64,000 bases of DNA from CBDDKS01 sp965230335 (GTDB lineage: Bacteria; Pseudomonadota; Gammaproteobacteria; Enterobacterales; Kangiellaceae): positions 2,914,001 through 2,978,000 of the forward strand of contig CBDDKS010000006.1 of NCBI GenBank assembly GCA_965230335.1, read 5' to 3'. The stretch's first letter is position 1. Each line of letters begins with the position of its first letter. Both the position numbers and the translations under genes were made by a program. The notes below the pieces were generated by a model, which was not told where the DNA came from, did not search any database, and saw only the letters and a program-made list of their open reading frames with translations. Of the stretch, positions 54,730 to 63,870 are shown in pieces.

Positions 54730-54766
54730 TACCAGTTAGTTCAAATACTACCAGTTACTTCAAATA
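54730..54766. repeat. Direct repeat in the tesA-ybbA divergent promoter region
   Basis: TACCAGTTAGTTCAAATA (54730-54747) and TACCAGTTACTTCAAATA (54749-54766) are adjacent copies differing at one base, with period 19. They end 15 bases before the ybbA-type ATG, so they could bind a regulator of one or both divergent genes. A GACTATT/AATAGTC inverted pair (54687-54693, 54714-54720) lies just upstream. Confidence 0.6.
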
Positions 54767-54781
54767 GACATATCAGGCATT

Positions 54782-55516
54782 ATGTTATCAGTCTCTCATT
54801 TAACGAAGCAAGTCACAACACAATCAGAAACACTGACTATTTTGCAGGATATTTCATTTCAGGTCACTGAAGGAGAATCCATTGCCATTCTGGGTGCTTC
54901 TGGATCAGGAAAATCAACCTTATTAAGTTTATTGGCTGGTTTGGATCAATCATCAGATGGGAATATTGAGATTCTAGGACACTCTCTGACAACAATGGAT
55001 GAAGAGGCTTTAACAAAATTTCGTGCAGATCATGTGGGTTTTGTTTTTCAATCATTTCATTTACTGCCTACATTAACAGCCGTTGAAAATGTATCTTTAC
55101 CCCTTGAATTAAAAAAGATAAAACATGCTCGCAAAATTGCAGAGGATTTATTAAAACAGGTCGGTTTATCACATAGATTAAAACATTATCCGAATCAAAT
55201 GAGTGGTGGTGAACAACAAAGAGTGGCTATTGCCAGGGCTTTTTCAACAAAACCTAAGTTGTTGTTTGCTGATGAGCCGACGGGGAATCTAGATACAAAA
55301 ACAGGGTCACATATTGCTGATTTATTATTTGAACTCAACCGGGTGAACGGCACAACCTTATTTCTGGTCACGCATGATGAAACACTGGCTCATCGTTGCT
55401 CACGTTCTTTACGATTGTCGGATGGTCGCTTAATGGAACAAAGTCATCATAACATCCCGTTTACGCCTCATGACAGCAGTGAATATCAGGCAGCCAGTAC
55501 AAATGAAAAAGTTTGA
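54782..55516 (+). CDS. ybbA: ABC transporter ATP-binding protein, YbbA/LolD type
   Basis: The 244-residue ATPase has Walker A GASGSGKST (38-46), the Q-loop in VFQSFHLLPTLTAVENV, signature MSGGEQQRVAIARA, Walker B LLFADEPTGNLD and a switch histidine in VTHDETLAHRC. It drives the FtsX-like permease encoded 10 bases downstream. MacB/Lol-type ABC systems of this class act on envelope substrates; the actual cargo of YbbAP is not firmly known. The tesA neighbour supports the YbbA assignment. Confidence 0.92.
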   Translation: MLSVSHLTKQVTTQSETLTILQDISFQVTEGESIAILGASGSGKSTLLSLLAGLDQSSDGNIEILGHSLTTMDEEALTKFRADHVGFVFQSFHLLPTLTAVENVSLPLELKKIKHARKIAEDLLKQVGLSHRLKHYPNQMSGGEQQRVAIARAFSTKPKLLFADEPTGNLDTKTGSHIADLLFELNRVNGTTLFLVTHDETLAHRCSRSLRLSDGRLMEQSHHNIPFTPHDSSEYQAASTNEKV

Positions 55517-55526
55517 GCCCTAATCA

Positions 55527-58010
55527 ATGGTTTTGTTGTTATCCTGGCGCTTATTTTGGCGTGATTTAAAAAGTGGTGAATTAAAAATTCTGATGCTAGC
55601 ACTCTGGATTGCTATCGGTGGCTTATCCAGTATGACGCTGCTGGTTGATCGTATAGAAAAGGGAATGGTAAAAGATGCAAGGGAAGTACTAGGCGCTGAT
55701 TTGATCGTCAGAAGTCCAGAAAAAATAAAAGAAACCTGGAAAAATCATGCGTTAAATAAAAGTTTGAAACAATCTTTGGGATTACGTTTTTCCAGTGTTG
55801 TGGTTTCTGGCGATCATTTCCAACTGTCTACCATTAAAGCGGTCGATAATGCGTTTCCATTATTAGGACATTTAATGATTCAGCATGCCTCTGATAAAGA
55901 AGCTGAGATCACTTATGGTACACCACAATTGGGTGAAGTTTGGGTTGCTCCCAGATTATTACCTTTGTTAAAAACGCAAATAGGTGAAAGCATTCAAATT
56001 GGGGTAAAAACCTTTACCATTTCTGGTGTCATTGATAAGGAACCAGGCGCTAATAATTTTTTTAATTTTTCTCCAACGGTTATCATGGCGCTGGATGACG
56101 TAGCGGCGACAGAGATTATTCAGGTTGGTAGTCGATTGGATTATCAATTCTCGGTCATAGGAAATGATGATGATATCAATGATTTTTATCGTTGGATAAA
56201 AGAAGATATAAGCCCCAGGGAACGTTTATCCAGTTTGGCAAATGATGCACCTTCTGTAGATTCGGCGTTATCACGTGCCAGTCATTATTTAAATTTATCC
56301 GGTATTTTGGGGTTGCTATTAGGCGGTATTGCCATTGCAATTTCTGCTCATCGTTATGCCGTACGCCATTATGATCATGCGGCTTTATTGCGATGTATGG
56401 GGATGACACCCAATAAGGTGATCATTATTTTTTGTTGGGTATTATTTTATGCCGGATTGATTGGTGCTCTACTAGGTTCTCTTACAGGTTTTTTAGTCAG
56501 TGAATTTCTCATTTTGCTCTTGGCAGACTTCTTACCCAAATCATTACCATCGGTTAATCCTGTTGCTATTGTTATTGCAGTCATGATGGGCTTTGTTGTA
56601 TTAATAGGTTTTGCATTACCGATACTTATGTCGATACGTCATGTGACGCCTATGCGGGTATTAAGAAGGGATTTAACACCGAGAAGTGTGAGTAACTGGT
56701 TGATTCTGTTATCGTCAACCATTGCCCTGTCTTTTGTTTTGTGGCTTTATGTGCAGGATTTGATGTTGGTTCTTATGGTCGTTGGATTAAGTGCTTTTGT
56801 ATTATTTATTTATGCTGTATTGTCCAATGCCTTATTAAAACTTGCAAAAAGTTATTTCAGTCGATCCCGTTTATTCATTCGTTTAGCGTTTGAACATTTG
56901 TATCGTTATCGGATGTCCACTTTAATACAAATATCTGCATTTGGTTTGGCTTTAACTTTGTTATTGACTTTATTGGTCGTTCGTAATGAATTGATTTCAG
57001 ATTGGCAGGCACAGTTACCGGATAAAGCTCCGAATCATTTTTTAGTCAATATTCACCCTGATGATGCACAAGAAGTGACTGATTTTTTTGAGGAACATAC
57101 CGTTGCAATGCAGGCATTGTATCCGGTAATTCCTGGACGCATTATAAAGGTCAAAGATCAAAATCTTAATCAATATTATGGAGAAAAGCTCAACTCAATT
57201 AATGCATTAAAACGGGATTTAAATTTAACCGGATCCAAGTTTTTATCGCCTTCCAATAAAGTGATTCAAGGCGATTGGCATCAAGGGCAACAAGTTCAAA
57301 ATCAAGCAACTATTTCTGTTGAATCAGGTTTTGCAAAATCGTTAAATATAGGTATAGGGGACCGTTTAACTTTTTTGATGGCAGGTCAGGAAATCAGTGC
57401 CAGTATATCGTCAATTCGAGAAGTTGACTGGCAGTCTTTTGAACCTAATTTTTATGTTATTTTTGATGAAAAAAGCCTGTCATCAATTCCTTTTACCTAT
57501 TTAACCAGTTTTTATTTACCACCAGAACAAAAAGGGGCTTTGAATCTATTTATCCAACAGTTTCCCACGATTTCAGTGTTAGAAGTTGATCAATTGTTAA
57601 AGCAGGTAAAAAATGTTTTAAATCAGGTGTCTTTGATTGTTGAAATGATTTTATTCTTTTTGGTGATTGCCGGTTTATTGGTTTTATTTGCAACAACAAA
57701 AGCAACGTTGGATGAAAAATATTATGAATCAGCACTGCTGAGAACCTTTGGAGCCAGCCGAAGACTGCTTAATTCGATGGTCATTGTTCAATATAGTATT
57801 TTAGCTATGTTTGCTGCTATTTTAGCGATTGCAGCAACTCAAGCTATAATAATTGCTTTATATGACCGTTTTAATATGAGTGACATATGGCAGAGTTGGT
57901 TATGGTGGTTGGCACCTTTGCTGGCTTTGTGCATCATTGTTCCTGCAGGATTTTTAAGCCATTACCGGGTCCAGCGAGTTTCTCCTCAAAGCATTCTAAG
58001 AGAAGGCTAG
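55527..58010 (+). CDS. ybbP: FtsX-like ABC transporter permease, YbbP type
   Basis: The 827-residue product has about ten membrane helices in the pattern of YbbP: one N-terminal (about 17-40), a periplasmic domain, four central helices (about 250-390), two around 395-430, one at about 465-490, a second periplasmic domain, and three C-terminal helices (about 700-815). FtsX motifs LLRCMGMTPNKV and LLRTFGASRRLLNSM are present in the two repeat halves. It pairs with the upstream ATPase gene. The stop codon lies inside the first bases of an inverted repeat. Confidence 0.9.
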   Translation: MVLLLSWRLFWRDLKSGELKILMLALWIAIGGLSSMTLLVDRIEKGMVKDAREVLGADLIVRSPEKIKETWKNHALNKSLKQSLGLRFSSVVVSGDHFQLSTIKAVDNAFPLLGHLMIQHASDKEAEITYGTPQLGEVWVAPRLLPLLKTQIGESIQIGVKTFTISGVIDKEPGANNFFNFSPTVIMALDDVAATEIIQVGSRLDYQFSVIGNDDDINDFYRWIKEDISPRERLSSLANDAPSVDSALSRASHYLNLSGILGLLLGGIAIAISAHRYAVRHYDHAALLRCMGMTPNKVIIIFCWVLFYAGLIGALLGSLTGFLVSEFLILLLADFLPKSLPSVNPVAIVIAVMMGFVVLIGFALPILMSIRHVTPMRVLRRDLTPRSVSNWLILLSSTIALSFVLWLYVQDLMLVLMVVGLSAFVLFIYAVLSNALLKLAKSYFSRSRLFIRLAFEHLYRYRMSTLIQISAFGLALTLLLTLLVVRNELISDWQAQLPDKAPNHFLVNIHPDDAQEVTDFFEEHTVAMQALYPVIPGRIIKVKDQNLNQYYGEKLNSINALKRDLNLTGSKFLSPSNKVIQGDWHQGQQVQNQATISVESGFAKSLNIGIGDRLTFLMAGQEISASISSIREVDWQSFEPNFYVIFDEKSLSSIPFTYLTSFYLPPEQKGALNLFIQQFPTISVLEVDQLLKQVKNVLNQVSLIVEMILFFLVIAGLLVLFATTKATLDEKYYESALLRTFGASRRLLNSMVIVQYSILAMFAAILAIAATQAIIIALYDRFNMSDIWQSWLWWLAPLLALCIIVPAGFLSHYRVQRVSPQSILREG

Positions 58011-58068
58011 AGCCTGTTTATCTTTTACAGGATTAACAGGCGTAAACTATAAAAGATAAACAGGCTCT
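58009..58068. repeat. Dispersed inverted-repeat element, long copy
   Basis: A 19-base left arm (58009-58027, AGAGCCTGTTTATCTTTTA) pairs perfectly with a right arm (58050-58068, TAAAAGATAAACAGGCTCT) around 22 bases. The arms match the short copy at 42371-42405. It may also end the ybbAP transcript, but no T run follows, and the second copy sits upstream of a gene, so a mobile or REP-like element is more likely. Confidence 0.8.
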
Positions 58069-58332
58069 AATTAAACTAAAAAAAATTATTCTTGTTAATT
58101 ATCTGATATATAAAGAAAAAATTGCTTTATTAATTGTTTTTGAGATTATTTAATATCGAGAATTGCAAGAAATGATTTGATTTCGAATTCACTTTAGTCC
58201 AAAAATAAATAAGTATTTAGACTTGCAAGATAAAAATGAATCACTATATTGCCGTCTAGTATATCGATGTTATGACCTTGTTGTTATTAATATCATGTTT
58301 TCACTAAGTATAAAAAGAGTAGATGATCACCA
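58069..58332. other. AT-rich region between the inverted repeat and topA
   Basis: With the repeat just before it, this forms a 322-base gene-free stretch between ybbP and topA. It is strongly AT-rich, has no supported coding frame, and carries one promoter candidate for topA at 58223-58250. Confidence 0.6.
58223..58250 (+). promoter_or_regulatory. Sigma-70-type promoter candidate for topA
   Basis: TTGCAA (58223-58228) and TATATT (58245-58250) are separated by 16 bases and lie about 82 bases before the topA ATG. In such AT-rich sequence chance matches are common, so confidence is low. Confidence 0.35.
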
Positions 58333-61044
58333 ATGGGCAAGTCGTTAGTTATTGTTGAGTCCCCAGCAAAAGCAAAAACCATTAATAAATATTTGGGCAA
58401 AGATTACATTGTTAAATCCAGTGTTGGTCATATTCGAGATTTACCAACAGGAGCAGGAGATAAAGCACCTGTTGATGCTAAGGAACGTGCCAGACAGGCT
58501 GCTATTACGAGAAAGCTGTCCCCAGAAGACAAAGCAGTACATAAAGCCAAAAAAGCAAAGGCACAGTTGTTTAAACGCATGGGTATTGATCCTGAAAATG
58601 ATTGGGAAGCGCAATATGAAATATTACCCAGAAAAGAAAAAGTCATTTCAGAATTAAAAAAATATGCAACCAATGCTGATCATATTTATCTGGCAACGGA
58701 TTTGGATAGAGAAGGAGAGGCCATTGCCTGGCACTTAAAAGAAATTATTGGTGGTGAAGATGACAAATATAAACGGGTTGTCTTTAATGAAATCACCAAA
58801 AAAGCGATTCAAGCTGCTTTTTCGACACCTTCTGAATTGGATATGAACTATGTCAATGCACAACAGGCACGTCGGTTTTTGGATCGTGTGGTTGGCTTTA
58901 TGGTATCGCCATTACTCTGGAAAAAAATTACCCGGGGATTATCTGCTGGACGTGTTCAATCAGTCGCTGTTCGATTAATTGTTGAACGTGAACGTGAAAT
59001 TCGTGCATTTATTCCAGAAGAGTATTGGGATTTGTTTGCTGAGCTCAATACGAAACAACAAGCTCTCAGAATGCAAGTGGTTCAAAAAGCTGGTAAAGCT
59101 TTTAAACCCACATCAAAGGAGCAAATGGATGAAGAGTGTTCTGTTTTACAAGAAGCAGAATATACAGTGGTCAGCCGTGAAGACAAACCTTCTAAAAGTC
59201 GACCTGGTGCGCCTTATATCACATCAACGTTACAACAGGCGGCAAGCACACGCTTACGTTATTCTGTGAAAAAGACAATGATGTTGGCGCAACGCTTGTA
59301 TGAAGCAGGTTATATCACTTACATGCGTACGGACTCTACCAATTTAAGTGCCGATGCTTTGAATAGCTGTCGACACTATATTGAACAATCATTTGGTCAT
59401 GATTATTTGCCAGAGACAGCCAATAGCTACTCCAGTAAAAATAATGCTCAAGAAGCCCATGAAGCCATTCGTCCTTCTGATGTTACCATTAAAACAGACC
59501 ATTTAATGGGCGTTGAACCGGATGCTGTAAAATTATACGATATGATTTGGCGACAATTTGTTGCCTGTCAGATGACGCCTGCCATTTATGATGTGACAAC
59601 CATTAAAGCCAAAGCCGATGAGTATGATTTGAAAGCGAAAGGTCGTGTCATTAAGTTTGATGGTTGGACAAAAGTACAAACACCGTTAAGTAAAAATGAT
59701 GATGATAAAACACTGCCGGATGTCAAAGAAGGACAAGTATTAAATTTAAAGCAATTAGATCCAAAGCAACATTTTACAAAGCCTTCACCACGCTATAGTG
59801 AAGCGGCATTAGTTAAAGAATTAGAAAAGAAAGGTATAGGTCGACCCTCGACTTATGCTTCAATTATATCAACCATCCAGGAACGTGGTTATGTCAGTTT
59901 AAAATCTCGACGTTTTTATGCAGAAAAAATGGGAGAAATTGTCACCGATCGTTTAGTTGAAAATTTTTCTGATTTACTGAATTATTCATTTACGGCTTCC
60001 ATGGAAGAAAATCTTGATAAAATTGCTGAAGGTGAAAGAAATTGGAAAAACACATTGGATGAGTTTTATAAAGGTTTTATTAACAAATTACAAACAGCAG
60101 AAAAAACACCTGAAGAAGGTGGTATGCGATCCAATGCACCTGTTGTTACCGATATTATTTGTCCAAAGTGTGAAAAAAATCATTTAGCGATTCGTTCTGC
60201 AACGACAGGCGTTTTCTTGGGTTGTATGGGATTTAGTTTAAAGAAAGAGGAACAATGTAAACATACCATGAACCTGGTGCCAGGTGATGAAGTTGAAGCC
60301 GTTGATAAAGACGATGAGGCAGAAAGCCGTAATTTGCGTGCAAAACGTCGATGTAAAAAATGTGGAACCGTTATGGACAGTTATTTAATGGATGAAACAC
60401 GAAAGCTCTATGTTTGTGGTAACAGCCCCACATGTGATGGTTATGAAATTGAAAAAGGCGCTTTTAAAATCAAAGGCTATGATGGACCAGTTATTGAATG
60501 TGATAAATGTGGTTCTGATATGCAATTAAAGACAGGACGTTTTGGTAAATATTTTGGTTGTACTAATGAAGAATGCAAAAATACAAGAAAATTATTGCGC
60601 AATGGTGAAGCTGCTCCACCAAAAGCAGATCCTATTCCCATGCCTCATTTGACTTGTAGGAAAGTGGATGACACCTATGTGTTAAGGGATGGTGCCTCAG
60701 GTATTTTCCTGGCTGCAAGTCAGTTTCCAAAAAATCGTGAAACACGTCCTCCGTTGGTTGAAGAGATATTATCGGTAAAAGAGCAGTTAGATCCTAAATT
60801 TGAATATTTAACTCAGGCACCGCTTCAGGATCCAGATGGCAATAAAGCGGTGATCCGTTTCAGCCGTAAATCAAAAGAGCAGTATGTCATGAGTGAAAAT
60901 GAAGAAGGGAAAGCAACAGGCTGGAGTGCATTTTTCGAAAATGGACAATGGGTCGAAAAAGAAAAGAAATCGACTGCAAAAAAAACAGTGACCAAAAAGA
61001 AAACAACCGCTAAAAAGAAAGCGGAAAAAGAAACAGTAAGTTAG
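58333..61044 (+). CDS. topA: DNA topoisomerase I
   Basis: TopA relaxes negatively supercoiled DNA by single-strand passage. The 903-residue product has the TOPRIM start GKSLVIVESPAKAKTINKYL, ATDLDREGEAIAWHL, catalytic Tyr330 (YITYMRTDSTN), then three C-terminal zinc ribbons of four cysteines (about 610-655, 675-705, 720-750), additional C-terminal DNA-binding segments, and a Lys-rich tail. This resembles the gammaproteobacterial form with the insertion between TOPRIM strands (RKLSPEDKAVHKAKKAKAQL). It stands alone between ybbP and the convergent aminotransferase. Confidence 0.97.
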   Translation: MGKSLVIVESPAKAKTINKYLGKDYIVKSSVGHIRDLPTGAGDKAPVDAKERARQAAITRKLSPEDKAVHKAKKAKAQLFKRMGIDPENDWEAQYEILPRKEKVISELKKYATNADHIYLATDLDREGEAIAWHLKEIIGGEDDKYKRVVFNEITKKAIQAAFSTPSELDMNYVNAQQARRFLDRVVGFMVSPLLWKKITRGLSAGRVQSVAVRLIVEREREIRAFIPEEYWDLFAELNTKQQALRMQVVQKAGKAFKPTSKEQMDEECSVLQEAEYTVVSREDKPSKSRPGAPYITSTLQQAASTRLRYSVKKTMMLAQRLYEAGYITYMRTDSTNLSADALNSCRHYIEQSFGHDYLPETANSYSSKNNAQEAHEAIRPSDVTIKTDHLMGVEPDAVKLYDMIWRQFVACQMTPAIYDVTTIKAKADEYDLKAKGRVIKFDGWTKVQTPLSKNDDDKTLPDVKEGQVLNLKQLDPKQHFTKPSPRYSEAALVKELEKKGIGRPSTYASIISTIQERGYVSLKSRRFYAEKMGEIVTDRLVENFSDLLNYSFTASMEENLDKIAEGERNWKNTLDEFYKGFINKLQTAEKTPEEGGMRSNAPVVTDIICPKCEKNHLAIRSATTGVFLGCMGFSLKKEEQCKHTMNLVPGDEVEAVDKDDEAESRNLRAKRRCKKCGTVMDSYLMDETRKLYVCGNSPTCDGYEIEKGAFKIKGYDGPVIECDKCGSDMQLKTGRFGKYFGCTNEECKNTRKLLRNGEAAPPKADPIPMPHLTCRKVDDTYVLRDGASGIFLAASQFPKNRETRPPLVEEILSVKEQLDPKFEYLTQAPLQDPDGNKAVIRFSRKSKEQYVMSENEEGKATGWSAFFENGQWVEKEKKSTAKKTVTKKKTTAKKKAEKETVS

Positions 61045-61108
61045 GACACGAGCGGCTGTTCTTTATTGGAAATTTATTGACTATCCCGAATTCAGGTTAA
61101 TGAATAAC

Positions 61109-62263
61109 CTATAAGGTTGATAAACACTTTGCAGCTTGTTGCAAAGTGTTTTCATTTTTAGCAAAGCATAAACGAATGATGCGATCCTTGTTTGGTTCTT
61201 GATAAAAAGGACTCATGGGTACGGCACCTACACCCACATTTTCAGCAAGCCAATAACAAAAGTCTTTATCTGTTTTATCAGAAAGTCGATGGTAATCCAC
61301 TAAAAGAAAATAAGTACCATGGCAAGGTAAAATATTCAATTTTGAATCAGATATTGCATGAACAAAATAATCCCGCTTTTTCTGATAGAAAGAAGAGAGT
61401 TCATTGACAAAATGCGGATACTCTTTCAGCATAGCTGCAATACCCATCTGTGCTGGGGTAAAGGTTGCAAAAGTCACATACTGATGAATTTTTCTAAATT
61501 CCTGAGTCAATGTTTTAGGTGCTACAGCATAACCTACTTTCCATCCGGTACAGTGAAAGCTTTTACCGAAACTTGAAATCACAAATGAATGTTCAAATAA
61601 TGTCGGGTAACGCAAAACACTTTCATGTCTTTTGTTATCAAAAGTAATAAACTCATACACCTCATCGCTAATAACAAAGCAATTATTTTCAAGTACAATG
61701 TTTTCCAGTGTTTGTAAGTCATTTTGTTCAAGTAATGTGCCGGTTGGATTATGAGGGCTGTTAATAATAATTAATCGGGTTCTGGGTGATATATGATGCT
61801 GAACGTGATCCCAGTTAATACGATAATCAGGCGCTGATAATGGAATATGAATGCATTGACCACCCGCCAATTGTACAGAAGGCGCATAAGCATCATAGGC
61901 GGGATCAAAAATAATGACTTCATCTCCTGGTGAAATCAAGCATTGTATGGCAACAAAAATGGATTCTGTGGCTCCGGAGGTGATGGTCACATTGGTTTCA
62001 GCGTCAATTGTTAAATTGTATTCACGTTTTACCAATTGCTGAATTTGTTGTTGCAAATCAAGGATACCTGATGATGGTGGGTATTGATTATATCCTTCTT
62101 GAATAGACTGAATAACCGATTTTTTTAAAAAGTCAGGAGTATCAAATTCGGGAAAACCTTGCGATAAATTAATCGCATGATGTTTTTTGGCCAATGCGGT
62201 CATTTCACTGAATATATTGGTACCGACGTGAGGAAGTTTGCTTTCAATTGAAGTATTTTTCAT
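61109..62263 (-). CDS. ybdL: Methionine-type aminotransferase, YbdL family
   Basis: PLP-dependent class I aminotransferase; E. coli YbdL prefers methionine and other bulky amino acids. The 384-residue product starts with SKLPHVGTNIFSEMTALAKK, has NLSQGFPEFDTPDFL, YPPSSG, INSPHNPTGTLL, and PLP lysine Lys234 (ISSFGKSFHCTGWKVGY), followed by CFAKNENTL near the C-terminus. The gene converges with topA and is divergent from a truncated GFA-type gene. It has no clear Shine-Dalgarno sequence at ATG 62263. Confidence 0.9.
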   Translation of the reverse strand: MKNTSIESKLPHVGTNIFSEMTALAKKHHAINLSQGFPEFDTPDFLKKSVIQSIQEGYNQYPPSSGILDLQQQIQQLVKREYNLTIDAETNVTITSGATESIFVAIQCLISPGDEVIIFDPAYDAYAPSVQLAGGQCIHIPLSAPDYRINWDHVQHHISPRTRLIIINSPHNPTGTLLEQNDLQTLENIVLENNCFVISDEVYEFITFDNKRHESVLRYPTLFEHSFVISSFGKSFHCTGWKVGYAVAPKTLTQEFRKIHQYVTFATFTPAQMGIAAMLKEYPHFVNELSSFYQKKRDYFVHAISDSKLNILPCHGTYFLLVDYHRLSDKTDKDFCYWLAENVGVGAVPMSPFYQEPNKDRIIRLCFAKNENTLQQAAKCLSTL

Positions 62264-62295
62264 CAGCGTTATATAATGTTGTCATATTATCAATA

Positions 62296-62460
62296 ATGAG
62301 TAACATTATAATGATTTATTCAAGCAGTTGCCATTGCAAACGAATTATGTTTGAAGTAGAAGCAGCAAAAGTTTTAGAGGTTGAACAATGCAATCGTTCT
62401 GTTTGTCAGATAGTTAGTTTTTTTATATCTTATTGTTCCAAAAAACATCTAAAAATATAA
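62296..62460 (+). pseudogene. Truncated GFA/CENP-V-type gene remnant
   Basis: From ATG 62296 (or ATG 62311) the frame encodes YSSSCHCKRIMFEVEAAKVL followed by EQCNRSVC. The pattern CHCxxxxFEVEA...CNxSxC is the zinc-binding start of GFA (glutathione-dependent formaldehyde-activating) and CENP-V-like proteins. In complete members a second C-x-x-C and about 70 further residues follow. Here the frame ends after 54 residues and the next gene starts 15 bases later, so there is no room for the rest. It is probably a decayed gene. Family assignment is by motif only. Confidence 0.55.
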
Positions 62461-62475
62461 AAGTGATCCTGAATT

Positions 62476-63846
62476 ATGAAAAAATATCTATTTATTGGGG
62501 GGCTTTTATTCATCATTTTTTCAATACTGTCTGTGTTGTCGATTACTTTTTTGCGTATTCCCCCCTGGCATCTGAATCAGGCGATAAAAGTATCAACAGC
62601 TATTGGAGCAAAACTGGCTTGTTCCGGTCGTTATATCTCTGAATTATCCAAACAACAGATTAAACAGGATATTGTTTCATATTCGGCAGCAAATGAACTT
62701 TTGGAAATCACCTATGATGAACAACAGAAAACAGTAGAAGCCGGGTTATGGGGCTTACACACCAGTAAAGCAAGATTTCGTCAGGGCTTGGGGTGTACTT
62801 TAGAAATAGGTAATACCCAAGCATTAGATAATATACAAGTACCTGACTTGAAAAGAGAGGAAGGTGATTGGCCAAAAGGCCATGTTGTGAATACGATTAT
62901 CCCTGAATATCAGAAAGAAATTCAGCAACTCATGCTTCAAGATAATCAAAAAGGGTTGGATACACGTGCTTTGTTAGTTGTTAAAGACGGACATATTATT
63001 GCTGAAACATATGGAGAAGGGTATTCACATGACACTCGCTTTTTGGGTTGGTCTATGGCCAAAAGTATGACGGCCATATTAATGGGTCAACTGGCATTGC
63101 AGGGTAAAGTAACATTATCCGATCAGAATTTATTTAAAGCATGGCAGAATGATAGTCGTTCAACTATCACGGTCTATGACTTGTTAACCATGACATCAGG
63201 TCTTAAGTTTGATGAAACTTATATGCCGGGCAGTGACGCATTGCGTATGTTGTTTGATAGTCATAGTGCCTCACATGTTGCTTTACAAGCAACATTGAAA
63301 CATAAACCAAAGCAGTACTTTTTTTACTCTTCGGGAACGAGTAATTTACTATCACGATTATTTTATGCCAGAGTCGGTAATTATCCACAGAAGAATATAA
63401 ATTATTTTTATAAACATATTCTACAGCCTTTATCCATGCATCACACAATTTTTGAATTAGATCCCAGTGGTATTTTTGTTGGCAGTTCCTATATGTATGC
63501 TTCAGCCCGAGATTGGGCAAGGTTAGGATTACTGATGAATAATCATGGTCTATTAAATGGACATAGACTTTTTTCAACAGCATGGGGAGATAAAGCAAAA
63601 CAAATCAATCAAAGTAAGAATCATCCAGATTATGGATTTCAATTCTGGTTAAATACTGGCACAAAAAAAAATCGTTGGGAAGATCTTCCAGAAGATGCCT
63701 ATGCTATGATGGGTAATCGTTCACAAGTAGTGATGATGATACCTTCTAAAAATATGGTTATTATTCGTTTAGGATGGACTGCGGGACGATATCCCACCAA
63801 TGAAAACTTTAAACAGATTTTAGATTCTTCAGATAATCTTAATTAA
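62476..63846 (+). CDS. Membrane-anchored serine hydrolase, class C beta-lactamase-like
   Basis: The 456-residue product has an N-terminal membrane helix (about 6-27) and a serine hydrolase domain with SxxK nucleophile Ser193/Lys196 (GWSMAKSMTAILMG), a Tyr-containing motif YSSGTSNLLSRL (about 308-319) in place of YxN, and an RDWARLGLLMNNHGLL segment typical of the family. Such proteins act on peptidoglycan fragments, esters or peptides; the substrate is not known and antibiotic resistance should not be assumed. Start ATG 62476 is the first in frame. Confidence 0.88.
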   Translation: MKKYLFIGGLLFIIFSILSVLSITFLRIPPWHLNQAIKVSTAIGAKLACSGRYISELSKQQIKQDIVSYSAANELLEITYDEQQKTVEAGLWGLHTSKARFRQGLGCTLEIGNTQALDNIQVPDLKREEGDWPKGHVVNTIIPEYQKEIQQLMLQDNQKGLDTRALLVVKDGHIIAETYGEGYSHDTRFLGWSMAKSMTAILMGQLALQGKVTLSDQNLFKAWQNDSRSTITVYDLLTMTSGLKFDETYMPGSDALRMLFDSHSASHVALQATLKHKPKQYFFYSSGTSNLLSRLFYARVGNYPQKNINYFYKHILQPLSMHHTIFELDPSGIFVGSSYMYASARDWARLGLLMNNHGLLNGHRLFSTAWGDKAKQINQSKNHPDYGFQFWLNTGTKKNRWEDLPEDAYAMMGNRSQVVMMIPSKNMVIIRLGWTAGRYPTNENFKQILDSSDNLN

Positions 63847-63870
63847 GCATAAGAAGAATTTCTTAATGCA

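Noticed and set aside
62476..63846. Beta-lactamase resistance gene
   Set aside because: It has the SxxK fold motif, but the Tyr motif differs from YxN of class C beta-lactamases and most such hydrolases are not resistance enzymes.
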